DNA of 50,173 nucleotides, taken from contig QCVD01000018.1 in NCBI GenBank assembly GCA_003208835.1, forward strand, positions 1-50,173, read 5' to 3'. Shown in pieces: positions 17,043 through 27,058 of this stretch (positions within the stretch are counted from its first letter, which is position 1; every line of letters starts with the position of its first letter). A program made the translations under genes and the position numbers. This DNA is from Synechococcus sp. AG-683-C23 (GTDB taxonomy: Bacteria > Cyanobacteriota > Cyanobacteriia > PCC-6307 > Cyanobiaceae). The notes under the pieces were generated by a model. It was not told the DNA's origin and made no database searches. It was given only the letters and a program-made list of their open reading frames with translations.

Positions 17043-18190
17043 CGGGCGAGGCGCACCCCAGCTGCCATCCAACGGCTGGAGGGGGGGAAGAAATTTCGAT
17101 AGGTGTCTCGGCCGTGGCCGGGGGGGGTGAGCCAGGAGCTCCCTCGCAACACCATTTGTGAGCTCATGAATTTGCCGTTGTATTCACCTATGGCCCCCGG
17201 TGGCGGGCGGAAACCGGGGTAAGGACGGTAGGGGCTCGCGGTCCACTGCCACAGCACCCCATGGGCATGTTGCATCGCTATCTCATGGAGGGCGCAGGCA
17301 TGCTCCCATTCCGCTTCTGTTGGGAGGCGACACGCACTCCAGCGGGCAAAGGCGTCGGCTTCGAACCAACTGAGATGTCGCACGGGTGCGGCTGGATCGC
17401 GCCGCTGACGTCCGGCCAGGCCAAATTCGTCGTGGGTGTCGCGCCAGTAGCGCGGTTGGTTCCAGCCGCGTTGCTGCACCAACCCCCATCCATCACTCAT
17501 CCAGAGTTCTGGACGCCGGTAGCCACCGTCGTCGATGAATGCTTGGTACTCGGCATTGCTGACGAGTTCATCGTTGATCTGAAATGGATCGAGCCAAACC
17601 CTGTGCCGTGGGGTTTCGTTGTCGAAATGAAAGCCACTGTTGTGGGCACCGATCTCCACGACGCCTCCATCAAAAGCCAGCCACTGGGGTCTGACGGTGC
17701 TTGTTTGTAGGTCTGCATCGATTCCGTAGCTGGGCTCGAGCGGTTGCCGACTGAAGCCATCCAGTAGATCCATCAGCAACAACTCTTGGTGCTGTTGCTC
17801 GTGTTGCAGCCCCAATTCCATCAGGGTTTGCAGTTCTGACGTTGGTTCATTGCCTAGCAATTGCATCAATCCAGCGTCGACCTCGGCTCGCCACTCAAGA
17901 ATTTCGCGAATGGGTGGCCGGCTCAGGACACCCCGCTCCGAACGGGGGTGCCGTTCCCCCACCGTCTCGTAATAGGAATTGAACTGGTAGCTCCAGCGGG
18001 GGTCGCAGGGTGTATGGCTGGCGAGGTGCGGCTGAAGAACGAAGGTGTCGAAGAACCAAGTGGTGTGAGCTAGGTGCCATTTCGGCGGACTGGCATCCGC
18101 CATTCCCTGAAGTCCCAGATCTTCAGGCTCCAGCCTTGCAATCAGGGCTTCACTGCGATCCCGTACTTCCAGCAGGGTGTCAAGCAGCAA
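17039..18190 (-). CDS. egtB: Hercynine oxygenase / ergothioneine-type sulfoxide synthase
   Basis: EgtB is a non-heme iron enzyme that joins hercynine to a thiol (cysteine or gamma-glutamylcysteine) through a sulfoxide. The 383-aa protein has an N-terminal DinB-like helical domain with WHLAHTTWFFDTF (His42) and the iron-binding HX3HXE motif HEQQHQE (His130, His134, Glu136). A formylglycine-generating-enzyme-like domain follows (FDGGVVEIGAHNSGFHFDNE, CRLPTEAEWEHACA, LRGSSWLTPPGHGRDTYRN), ending in GVRLAR. It starts at TTG 18190, divergent from the kinase-like gene. It is the first gene of a four-gene operon; no egtC- or egtE-like gene lies in the window. Confidence 0.93.
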   Translation of the reverse strand: MLLDTLLEVRDRSEALIARLEPEDLGLQGMADASPPKWHLAHTTWFFDTFVLQPHLASHTPCDPRWSYQFNSYYETVGERHPRSERGVLSRPPIREILEWRAEVDAGLMQLLGNEPTSELQTLMELGLQHEQQHQELLLMDLLDGFSRQPLEPSYGIDADLQTSTVRPQWLAFDGGVVEIGAHNSGFHFDNETPRHRVWLDPFQINDELVSNAEYQAFIDDGGYRRPELWMSDGWGLVQQRGWNQPRYWRDTHDEFGLAGRQRRDPAAPVRHLSWFEADAFARWSACRLPTEAEWEHACALHEIAMQHAHGVLWQWTASPYRPYPGFRPPPGAIGEYNGKFMSSQMVLRGSSWLTPPGHGRDTYRNFFPPSSRWMAAGVRLAR

Positions 18191-18277
18191 GGCGTGAAAA
18201 AGAACTTGCGAGACCCTAAGAGTTAGAGGTCTTTAGCTCATCCTCGGTAGCATCATTCCAATGATGCAGCAGGGATT

Positions 18278-20248
18278 TTGAGCGTTTCCGGCGCAGTGCT
18301 GGTGGAGCGCTACCGATTGGTGGAGCGCCTGTCCGGGCCTGATCCGGTTCAAGGCTCCTTGTGGCGCGGTGTGGATCTTTTGTCAGGCGAAATCCCTGTT
18401 GTGATTCGTCAGCTGGAGAGCCAGGTGTCCAAACAGCGCCTGCAGAGGCACTGGCCTGTGTTGCAGGCGATTTCGCATCCCCAAATTCCGCGATGTGGGG
18501 AGCAATTGAAGCTGGATGGGGTCCTGTGGACCGTTCGTGATTGGCAGGAGGGTGTGAGCTATGCGCAGTTGTTCCAACAGCGCGAGCAGCGCCAAATGCT
18601 GTTTGGACCTGGGGAGGTGTTGCTGTTGTTGCGTCAGCTCCTGCCTGTGCTGGCTGTGGTGCATGGGCGGGGCTTGGTTCACGGTGATGTGAACCCTCGC
18701 AACCTGTTGCGCCGGAGTGCTGATGGATTGCCTGTACTGCTCGATTTCGGTTTGGTGCAAGCGGAGGGCGACGATCCCTTGGCGGGGGCCACTCCTGGGT
18801 ATGCCCCCCGGGCCCAAGCCCGCGGTGAAGCCTGTGCGGCTTGGATGGATTTGCATGGCCTCGGTGTCTCCTCTCTTGTTCTGATCACAGGACGACCGCC
18901 GGAACAGTTGATGTCTCCTGCCGGGGGAAGTTGGTGCTGGCCTGAACAGCTTGTGCTGACGGCTGACTTCAAAGAGGTGCTGCAACGGTTGCTGAGCGAG
19001 GATCCGCAGCGGCGGTTTCCTGATGCGTCATCAGCGCTGGCAGCCCTGAAGTCGGTGCCGATGCCTGAACAGTCGGGTCCGATGGCCCGGGCGGATCGAA
19101 CTGTGCCGCTGGCCCCGCAGGCGATGGCCGTGGCTGAGCCCGCACCCCCAGACTCTTCTCTAGAGGCCACACCATCGCGGCGGCTGAGCCGGGTGGAAGA
19201 ACGGGAATTGGCAGCCGAGGGCCGTTTGTGGCCCGTGGTGGCCGCTTTGGCACTATCTGCCCTGGTGGGCTCCGCGATCTGCTGGTTCCTGCTGTCGCGC
19301 AATGCCTCTCTCGGTGAGGCGCCGTCGACGGCAACCGATGTGGTGGGACAGCCCCAGAGCACCAGCCTTCCTCCGGCGGAAGTGGATGAACGGCAGCAGT
19401 TGTTTAGTCGTCTGCGCGCTCTTCAAGTGGACCGCACCTGGTTCTTGAATTTGGTGAACAGCGCCGTACTGGATCGTTTCCCCGAGCGGGCAGGACGTTT
19501 GCTATCCGATCACTTGGAGGCTGCTCCGCTACGTCGGGTTTGGAACGAGCTTGCGGAAGATTGGTTGGCGCGGATTGAACAGCTACCTCCTGCGTTGCGC
19601 TCACGGCTGGGGAGCCTCAAGCAAGCCGATTGGAGTGAGCAGCGTGCGGCGTTGGTGAAGCAAGGCGTTACCCCTCGGGCCGTGGAGCAGTTGGTGAGCG
19701 CTGGTGCCCGAGACCTTTTGCCTGGCGATGCCCGTGGGCGGCAGCCGCAGGAGCCTTACCGGCAGCTCTGGTACGCGGCAGCGATTGAAAGCCTGCGCGA
19801 TGTGAAGATTGAGCAGGTAACGGCTCGGCCGCGTATAGCAACGAATCTGTCGCTGCGGATACCCGCAGGAGGCGCACGCTTGATTTCTGTGGAGGTTCCC
19901 GCTGGTGCTGGCCTTGTCCTCGGCACTAATGGAACTCCCCTGATGGAGATGACCGTGTTCGGTGCTGATGGAGATGTCAGAGCAGAGCGTGGACCCTTGC
20001 GGGTTTCAACGCTTCCACTGGACCTTGGTTCTCCCGTTCAGGTGTTGATCACCAATAAAGGAGTCTCCTCAGGATCGCTCACCTTGTCGTGCAGAGCTGA
20101 TCGACCGCGTTCACGCCCACAAAAACCTATTTGGAACGGCGTCGGCGGGTCTCCTTACCAGATGTCGACGCCAATCCGATCCTCGATTCAGCATCGGGTG
20201 AATGAATCCAACCGCCTCGATCTGAATGCTGGTTTTGGTGATGACTAA
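18278..20248 (+). CDS. Membrane-anchored Ser/Thr kinase-like protein, probable pseudokinase
   Basis: A 656-aa protein from TTG 18278, with AGCAGGGA just upstream. Residues 1-265 have a Hanks-type kinase layout: catalytic loop HGDVNPRN (His135, Asp137, Asn142) and DFG at 156-158. However, the glycine loop is absent (LSGPDPVQGSLWRG) and the beta-3 position that should be Lys is Arg44 (VVIRQL). HRD is replaced by HGD. A membrane helix lies near residues 318-340 (LWPVVAALALSALVGSAICW), followed by about 310 residues outside the membrane with no family I recognise. Binding without phosphotransfer, or weak atypical activity, is inferred. It is divergent from egtB and convergent with smpB. Confidence 0.8.
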   Translation: MSVSGAVLVERYRLVERLSGPDPVQGSLWRGVDLLSGEIPVVIRQLESQVSKQRLQRHWPVLQAISHPQIPRCGEQLKLDGVLWTVRDWQEGVSYAQLFQQREQRQMLFGPGEVLLLLRQLLPVLAVVHGRGLVHGDVNPRNLLRRSADGLPVLLDFGLVQAEGDDPLAGATPGYAPRAQARGEACAAWMDLHGLGVSSLVLITGRPPEQLMSPAGGSWCWPEQLVLTADFKEVLQRLLSEDPQRRFPDASSALAALKSVPMPEQSGPMARADRTVPLAPQAMAVAEPAPPDSSLEATPSRRLSRVEERELAAEGRLWPVVAALALSALVGSAICWFLLSRNASLGEAPSTATDVVGQPQSTSLPPAEVDERQQLFSRLRALQVDRTWFLNLVNSAVLDRFPERAGRLLSDHLEAAPLRRVWNELAEDWLARIEQLPPALRSRLGSLKQADWSEQRAALVKQGVTPRAVEQLVSAGARDLLPGDARGRQPQEPYRQLWYAAAIESLRDVKIEQVTARPRIATNLSLRIPAGGARLISVEVPAGAGLVLGTNGTPLMEMTVFGADGDVRAERGPLRVSTLPLDLGSPVQVLITNKGVSSGSLTLSCRADRPRSRPQKPIWNGVGGSPYQMSTPIRSSIQHRVNESNRLDLNAGFGDD

Positions 20249-20277
20249 TTTCCAACCATTTAAGGCATATCTAAGCG

Positions 20278-20781
20278 TTATTGATACTTCGCCATGGCGG
20301 CACGAACATCCTTTTTCGACTGCTTCTCCTTATCGGCAGCCCGTTTGTCGTGCAATTTGCGGCCTTTGCCAACCCCAATCGTGAGTTTGATCCAGGAGCC
20401 TTTTAGGTGAATGTTGAGGGGGATGAGGGCGAGCCCCTTTTTGTCCAATTGCCCCCGCAGCTTGTCGATCTCACGGCGATGGGCGAGCAGCTTTCGCGTT
20501 CGCAATGGGTCGTGATTGAAGTAAGCGCTCGCGTGGCTATGGGGGGAGATATGCACGTTGTGAAGCTGCAGTTCTCCGTTGCGAATCAGACAAAAACCAT
20601 CGCGGAGATTCGCTTTGCCATTCCGGATGGATTTCACCTCAGTGCCCACTAGCTCGATTCCCGTTTCAAGGGTTTCGAGAATCTCGTACTGATGCCGCGC
20701 CTGGCGGTTGTCGGCCATGAGGCGGTTCGCAGCGGCCCTTGCAGCGGCAGCGGCGGCTTTTTTTACTCCTCCTTTTGCCAT
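20278..20781 (-). CDS. smpB: SsrA-binding protein SmpB
   Basis: SmpB binds tmRNA and delivers it to stalled ribosomes for trans-translation. The 167-aa protein has the OB-fold signature ([49 protein letters not shown]), [18 protein letters not shown] and the C-terminal tail [16 protein letters not shown] that enters the mRNA channel. The Ala/Lys-rich N-terminus ([18 protein letters not shown]) is longer than usual. It is divergent from ruvB by 50 bases. Confidence 0.95.
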   Translation of the reverse strand: MAKGGVKKAAAAAARAAANRLMADNRQARHQYEILETLETGIELVGTEVKSIRNGKANLRDGFCLIRNGELQLHNVHISPHSHASAYFNHDPLRTRKLLAHRREIDKLRGQLDKKGLALIPLNIHLKGSWIKLTIGVGKGRKLHDKRAADKEKQSKKDVRAAMAKYQ

Positions 20782-20831
20782 GGCATTGCCAGCATCTACC
20801 GAGGTTATCCAGGCCTGGGTAGCCTTGCTCT

Positions 20832-21875
20832 ATGGCGATTGTCTCTTCCAGCTCTGGTCGCAAGTCCCCTCGTCGCGAAACAGCGTTGGTGGATCCGCAG
20901 CCAGCTCCAGAAGAACAGGTGATACGACCCGATGACAGCTTGAGGCCGAAGCGCCTGGCTGAGTACATCGGTCAAAGTGAGCTCAAGCAGGTGTTGGGCA
21001 TCGCTGTGGAAGCGGCCCTCGGTCGTGGTGAAGCACTCGACCATGTGTTGCTCTATGGCCCGCCAGGGCTGGGAAAAACCACCATGGCCCTGGTCCTGGC
21101 CGAGGAGCTTGGCGTGAAGTGTCGGATCACCAGCGCCCCGGCATTGGAGCGACCCCGCGACATCGTTGGATTACTGGTGAATCTCCAGCCGCGGGATTTG
21201 CTCTTTATCGATGAGATCCATCGGCTCTCGCGCGTTGCCGAAGAGCTTCTCTACCCAGCGATGGAAGACCGTCGTCTGGATCTCACGGTTGGTAAGGGCA
21301 GTACGGCCCGAACCAGAACGTTGGATCTTCCGCCGTTCACCCTGGTGGGTGCCACCACCAGGGCAGGCTCCCTGAGCTCTCCGTTGCGGGATCGCTTTGG
21401 TTTGATTCAGCGCTTGGAGTTTTACGGCCAAGCCGATCTCGAAGCGATTGTGGCGCGTACCGCCGAGTTGGTGTCGGTGGATCTCACGGCCGCAGCCTGT
21501 GCTCGCATTGCGGCCTCATGCAGGGGGACACCACGGATTGCCAATCGTTTGCTGCGTCGTGTCCGGGATGTGGCCAGCGTGCGCCAAGGGAAGGGAACCA
21601 TCGACGACTCCATGGTGGCTGAGGCGCTCAGCCTGCATCGCGTGGATAACCGTGGCCTTGATGCCAGTGACCGTCGCCTGCTCTCCATGTTGGTGGATCA
21701 GCATGGCGGTGGCCCCGTTGGGCTTGAAACCCTGGCGGCGGCCTTGGGAGAAGACCCCGTCACCCTTGAAACCGTTGTCGAACCGTTTTTGCTCCAGCAG
21801 GGGCTACTGGTACGGACGCCGAGGGGCCGCATGGTCACTGATGCCGCCCGTTCGCACATCGCGGAGGCCGCATGA
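20832..21875 (+). CDS. ruvB: Holliday junction branch migration ATPase RuvB
   Basis: RuvB is the AAA+ motor of the RuvABC resolvasome. The 347-aa protein shows [13 protein letters not shown], Walker [10 protein letters not shown], Walker [10 protein letters not shown], sensor 1 [18 protein letters not shown], sensor 2 [16 protein letters not shown] and the C-terminal winged helix ([14 protein letters not shown]). It is the first gene of a string in which each following gene starts within a few bases of the previous stop. Confidence 0.97.
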   Translation: MAIVSSSSGRKSPRRETALVDPQPAPEEQVIRPDDSLRPKRLAEYIGQSELKQVLGIAVEAALGRGEALDHVLLYGPPGLGKTTMALVLAEELGVKCRITSAPALERPRDIVGLLVNLQPRDLLFIDEIHRLSRVAEELLYPAMEDRRLDLTVGKGSTARTRTLDLPPFTLVGATTRAGSLSSPLRDRFGLIQRLEFYGQADLEAIVARTAELVSVDLTAAACARIAASCRGTPRIANRLLRRVRDVASVRQGKGTIDDSMVAEALSLHRVDNRGLDASDRRLLSMLVDQHGGGPVGLETLAAALGEDPVTLETVVEPFLLQQGLLVRTPRGRMVTDAARSHIAEAA

Positions 21876-22642
21876 AGCGGTGGTTGGTTGGCATCCTGAC
21901 GGTGAGCTTGATCTGGCCCTGGCCCGCCATCGCCTCAGACTTACAGGGTCTGTATCAGCAAGCGTTGAATGCGAGCCGATCGGGTGATTTTGTTCAAGCC
22001 TTACCGCTCTGGGATCGGGTGTTGGAGCAATCCCCTCAAGATGCAGCGGCCTTGAGCAATCGCGGCAATGTGCGGCTGGCGCTTGGTGATCTCGATGGTG
22101 CGATTGAGGATCAAACCCTCTCGATTGCTCTTGCTCCAGAGGAAGCCGACCCGCATCTCAACCGCGGCACTGCAGAGGAGGCCTTGCAAGATTGGCCGGC
22201 TGCTGCTGCCGACTATCTCTGGATCCTGCAGAGGCAGCCGGATGATGCCTCGGCGCTGTACAACTTGGGTAATGTGCGCGGCTCGGAGGGGGATTGGAAT
22301 GGGGCTCGCGATTTGTATGGCAAGGCCTCCCTTGCCAGGCCAGGCTTTGCGATGGCTCGCTCCAGTGAGGCCTTGGCTGCCTGGCAAGAGGGTGATCTGG
22401 CTTGGGCGGAGGTGGAGTTGCGCAAGTTGATTCGCCGCTACCCCCTTTTTGCCGATGCCCGGGCTGCCTTAAGTGGTTTGCTTTGGCGTCAAGGATCTGC
22501 CGGAGAAGCTGAAAGCAATTGGGCCGCGGCGGCGGGGCTGGATCAGCGCTACCGCCAGGCGGATTGGTTGGTGGAGGTGCGCCGCTGGCCGCCCCAGCCA
22601 ACTCAAGACCTGATGGCGTTCTTGGCCCTGGAGAAATCTTGA
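21872..22642 (+). CDS. Secreted TPR-repeat protein
   Basis: A 256-aa protein whose ATG overlaps the ruvB stop by four bases. The N-terminus is a signal peptide ([20 protein letters not shown], cleavage expected after AIA-S). It is followed by at least four tetratricopeptide units ([80 protein letters not shown]). TPR arrays mediate protein contacts, and a periplasmic or thylakoid-lumen scaffold is the simplest reading. The partner is unknown. Confidence 0.85.
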   Translation: MKRWLVGILTVSLIWPWPAIASDLQGLYQQALNASRSGDFVQALPLWDRVLEQSPQDAAALSNRGNVRLALGDLDGAIEDQTLSIALAPEEADPHLNRGTAEEALQDWPAAAADYLWILQRQPDDASALYNLGNVRGSEGDWNGARDLYGKASLARPGFAMARSSEALAAWQEGDLAWAEVELRKLIRRYPLFADARAALSGLLWRQGSAGEAESNWAAAAGLDQRYRQADWLVEVRRWPPQPTQDLMAFLALEKS

Positions 22643-22643
22643 G

Positions 22644-23822
22644 ATGGATCTGATGCGCTCTCCTTTGGATCGTTTGGGGCAGCAGTTGCCTGAGTTACTT
22701 GAGTTGCGACAGCACTTGCATGCGCATCCGGAACTCAGTGGAGAAGAGCATCAGACGGCAGCGTTGGTCGCTGGAGAACTGCGGAGCTTTGGTTGGCGGG
22801 TGCAAGAGGGCGTTGGCCGCACAGGGGTTGTTGCCGAACTGGGGCCCGATCAAGGGCCCACCGTTGGTTTGCGCGTTGATATGGATGCTCTTCCTGTGGA
22901 GGAACGTACGGGTTTGCCCTATGCCTCGAAGCGTCAGGGGGTGATGCATGCCTGTGGCCATGATCTGCACATTTGTACGGGGCTGGGTGTAGCCAGGCTC
23001 TTGGCGGCCTTGCCGTCATTGCAGGCGCGAGTGCGCCTTCTGTTTCAACCGGCTGAAGAGATAGCTCAGGGTGCCATTTGGATGCGGGATGCGGGGGCCA
23101 CCAAGGGCTTGGATGCCCTGTTTGGCATTCATGTTGTCCCCAATTTGCCGGCTGGAATCGTGGGGATCCGTCGCGGTTGTCTAACGGCCGCGGCTGGAGA
23201 GCTAGAGATTCTGGTGCGAGGAGAAGGGGGGCATGGGGCCCGTCCCCATCAGTCGGTGGATGCCATCTGGATGGCTGCAAAGGTGGTCACCGAGTTGCAG
23301 CAGGCGATCTGCCGTCGGTTGGATGCCCTGCAGCCGGTGGTGGTGAGTTTTGGAAAAGTAGAAGGGGGCCGAGCTTTCAACGTGATTGCCGATCAAGTTC
23401 TCTTGTTGGGCACGGTGCGTTGTTTGGATCTAGATCAGCACGCGATGCTGCCCGGTTGGATTGAAGACACAGTTCAAGCCATTTGTGCTGGTTGTGGAGG
23501 CAGTGCTGAGGTGCGCTATCGCTGCATCGCGCCGCCAGTTGATAACGATGTTGCCCTCACCAACCTTCTCGAACGCTGTGCGATTGAGCGACTGGGTCGT
23601 GATCGGGTGGTCCCTGTGGAGCAACCATCTTTGGGTGCGGAGGATTTCGCAGAGTTGCTGCGAGATGTGCCTGGAATGATGATGCGGCTGGGAGTAGCAG
23701 CTCCTGAGGGCTGTGCCCCGCTGCATAACGGAGCCTTTGCACTCGATGAGACAGCCCTTGCTGTGGGTATCGAGGTGTTGGCCGCAACACTCTTGGCCTG
23801 GATGGCGGAGCACGGAGGCTGA
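22644..23822 (+). CDS. M20-family metal-dependent amidohydrolase (hippurate/IAA-amino acid hydrolase type)
   Basis: A 392-aa zinc- or manganese-dependent hydrolase of the M20D type, which cleaves N-acyl amino acids. Metal ligands are visible: VDMDALPVEE, MHACGHDLHI, FQPAEE at about 130-136, and the C-terminal LHNGAFALDE. The dimerisation insert GGHGARPHQSVDAI is intact. It starts one base after the TPR stop, and its TGA shares a base with the next ATG. The true substrate cannot be read from sequence. Confidence 0.9.
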   Translation: MDLMRSPLDRLGQQLPELLELRQHLHAHPELSGEEHQTAALVAGELRSFGWRVQEGVGRTGVVAELGPDQGPTVGLRVDMDALPVEERTGLPYASKRQGVMHACGHDLHICTGLGVARLLAALPSLQARVRLLFQPAEEIAQGAIWMRDAGATKGLDALFGIHVVPNLPAGIVGIRRGCLTAAAGELEILVRGEGGHGARPHQSVDAIWMAAKVVTELQQAICRRLDALQPVVVSFGKVEGGRAFNVIADQVLLLGTVRCLDLDQHAMLPGWIEDTVQAICAGCGGSAEVRYRCIAPPVDNDVALTNLLERCAIERLGRDRVVPVEQPSLGAEDFAELLRDVPGMMMRLGVAAPEGCAPLHNGAFALDETALAVGIEVLAATLLAWMAEHGG

Positions 23823-24049
23823 TGAAAGCGGAGCGTGTGGTGGCTTGGCTGTCATTGGGAGCACCGCTGTTGATCGTGCTTGCTGTTGTTGCTGCACAGC
23901 AACGCGATAGGAATGACAGGGTTCAGGTTTTGCCAATAGCGGTCGTGGGATCTGCCCTCATCGTGAGTTGTGGCCTCGGACGCCGTCGTCGACGCGCCAG
24001 GCTGTTCGCAAATTTGAAGCGGTCGCGTGTACAGGATGGTGATGGATGA
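23822..24049 (+). CDS. Small two-helix membrane protein (DUF3188-like)
   Basis: A 75-aa protein with two hydrophobic stretches (VAWLSLGAPLLIVLAVVAAQ and VLPIAVVGSALIVSCGLG) followed by a very basic tail (RRRRRARLFANLKRSR). It overlaps the genes on both sides by one and four bases, so it is translated with them. It resembles small cyanobacterial membrane proteins classed as DUF3188; that name is from memory and uncertain. No function is known to me. Confidence 0.7.
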   Translation: MKAERVVAWLSLGAPLLIVLAVVAAQQRDRNDRVQVLPIAVVGSALIVSCGLGRRRRRARLFANLKRSRVQDGDG

Positions 24050-24657
24050 CTGAGGCCAACCCACAACCCGATCTCGGCGCCCTACGGGATGCGATTGCCA
24101 GTGGAGATCCAGTCAGGGCGATGCCGGCGCTGACCCAGTTGCGGTTTTGCGAAGCGGAGGACGCAGTGCCGTTGTTGGTTCTCGGCACAGAGCAAAAACC
24201 TTTCCTTGTGCGTTCTCTGAGCTGTAGCGGCCTGGGTTACAAACGCACTGAACAGGGTTGGGGCGTTTTGACGCGTCTGCTTACAGCGGACGAAGACCCG
24301 AATGTGCGGGCGGAAGCGGCCAATGCTTTGGCCAGTTATGGCGTTGAGCGGTCTTGGCCTTTGCTTCAAGCGTCTTTTTCAGCCGATGGTGCCTGGCTGG
24401 TGCGTTGCAGCATTCTTTCGGCCTTAGCGGAACAGCCTGAGATCAATCTCACGTGGTTGCTCGAGTTAGCCCAAATGGCCATCACCGATGCAGATGGCAC
24501 GGTGCGTGTGAGTGGTGCGGAGATCCTTGGTCGAATTGTGCGGGATGGCATCGCCGAACCGATTGGTGCTGAAGCCCGAGCTCTGCTGCAGCCGCTGCAG
24601 CAGGATGTTGATCACCGTGTGGTGGCTGCGGCATTGAACGGTCTTCAGATCTCCTAA
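24046..24657 (+). CDS. HEAT-repeat protein (PBS lyase HEAT-like)
   Basis: A 203-aa all-helical protein made of HEAT-like units (RDAIASGDPVRAMPALTQLR, DPNVRAEAANALASYGVERS, WLVRCSILSALAEQPEINLT, VDHRVVAAALNGLQIS). Such repeats occur in phycobilin lyases and in NblB-like phycobilisome-degradation proteins, and also in unrelated scaffolds, so a chromophore role is only a possibility. It ends the ruvB string, and the TPP riboswitch begins about 40 bases later. Confidence 0.8.
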   Translation: MTEANPQPDLGALRDAIASGDPVRAMPALTQLRFCEAEDAVPLLVLGTEQKPFLVRSLSCSGLGYKRTEQGWGVLTRLLTADEDPNVRAEAANALASYGVERSWPLLQASFSADGAWLVRCSILSALAEQPEINLTWLLELAQMAITDADGTVRVSGAEILGRIVRDGIAEPIGAEARALLQPLQQDVDHRVVAAALNGLQIS

Positions 24658-24696
24658 ATATTGTTCTTAGGAGATGTCGCTAGCGTTCAATTACCA

Positions 24697-24785
24697 CTAG
24701 GGGTGCCCTACATATTTTTTGGTGTAGGGCTGAGATCACACCCTCTGAACCTGATCCGGTTGATACCGGCGAAGGGAAGTGAATC
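24697..24785 (+). promoter_or_regulatory. TPP riboswitch (THI element) upstream of thiC
   Basis: The conserved THI-box words appear in order: GGGGTGCCCTAC, GGGCTGAGATCACACCCT, GAACCTGATCCGGTTGATACC and GGCGAAGGGAAGTG. CCCTACA (24706-24712) pairs with TGTAGGG (24723-24729) in a variable arm across a T-rich loop. Thiamine pyrophosphate binding is expected to lower thiC expression. The thiC ATG lies about 55 bases beyond the aptamer. Confidence 0.95.
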
Positions 24786-24791
24786 ATGTGA

Positions 24792-26240
<1,449 letters not shown>

Positions 26241-26316
26241 ACAACTAGCCGCCGATTTTTGGGATCTTGTTAGAACTCAAAGATCGTCACGATCTGGTTA
26301 GTGTTGGTGATTTAAG

Positions 26317-26351
26317 AGCCCCACTTGGAGCAAGCAAATCCATTTGGGGCT
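26317..26351 (+). terminator. Possible thiC terminator hairpin
   Basis: AGCCCCA (26317-26323) and TGGGGCT (26345-26351) form a seven-pair stem with a 21-base loop, followed by ATTTCATTTC. The loop is large and the T-tract weak. A second, tighter hairpin AGATCG-TCA-CGATCT lies just upstream (26281-26295). Either could end the thiC transcript. Confidence 0.35.
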
Positions 26352-26999
26352 ATTTCATTTCTGTTGCTATCAAATAAGTATGAATTTTGCATATGTTTTT
26401 TAAATAAAGTTTGGTTTTCGTTGCTTGTTGGCACATGCCCTCGCATGCAAATATAATTATGAAAGATTGTTTTGTATTTAATTTGAATGAAATTAGAGGC
26501 ATTTTGCAGAAAGCTTGTGATTCGTGAATGCTAATATTTCCGGCATCCACTCTTTGCTATGCCGTGAGATTAATGATGCAAGGCTAGAGTCTATTGACTT
26601 TGAATTCTGTTAGTTGAGATGTTTTTATAGGCGATGAGTTTTTAGATTTAGGTTGCGATGTTGTGTAAAAGATTATTCTTGATAGTGATCTACTGTGAAG
26701 CGCACAGATTCAATAGCCGAATTCTTTTGGGCTTTGATCTTTTGAATCGTCTTTGTATTTCGTTCGTGTTAGATGTGTTTGAAGTTGTTTATGGGTGTCT
26801 TGTTCCTCGTCGTTCCTCGTCGTTATTCGGCTTTTGGGGTGATTGATGGGTGGTAAATGTTGTGCCAAAATTTTTTTATATTCACCACGAATAAAGGTAT
26901 TGAAATTGCTATCGAGAAATCCTTAGAGGACTGTCTATGTTCCTGTTATTTCCAGCAGCGATGATGAAAAAGAATTGATTTGTTCAGTGATTGGCTCAT
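26352..26999. other. AT-rich gap without a supported gene
   Basis: About 650 bases, clearly richer in A and T than the neighbouring genes. Short open frames on both strands (up to about 66 codons) resemble no family I know and lack convincing ribosome binding sites, so none is called. It could be a heavily eroded gene, or spacer holding an unrecognised small RNA. A 10-base tandem duplication lies at 26802-26824. Confidence 0.5.
26802..26824. repeat. 10-base direct tandem duplication
   Basis: GTTCCTCGTC occurs twice in immediate succession (26802-26811 and 26812-26821) and is followed by GTT, the start of a third unit. It lies in the AT-rich gap and probably arose by replication slippage. Confidence 0.8.
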
Positions 27000-27028
27000 A
27001 AAAAACCGACCCTCTCGAGAGGGTCGGT
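27000..27028 (-). terminator. Strong intrinsic terminator after tkt
   Basis: ACCGACCCTC (27005-27014) and GAGGGTCGGT (27019-27028) form a perfect ten-pair stem with a TCGA loop. On the minus strand it is followed by a T-run (A-run 27000-27004 on the plus strand), placed about 30 bases after the tkt stop. Confidence 0.9.
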
Positions 27029-27058
27029 CAGTATTAGGCCCTTGACCTGTTTGTTGCG

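Noticed and set aside
26658-26846. A 62-codon plus-strand open frame in the AT-rich gap
   Set aside because: It has no ribosome binding site, no family resemblance and an internal repeat, so a gene call is not supported.
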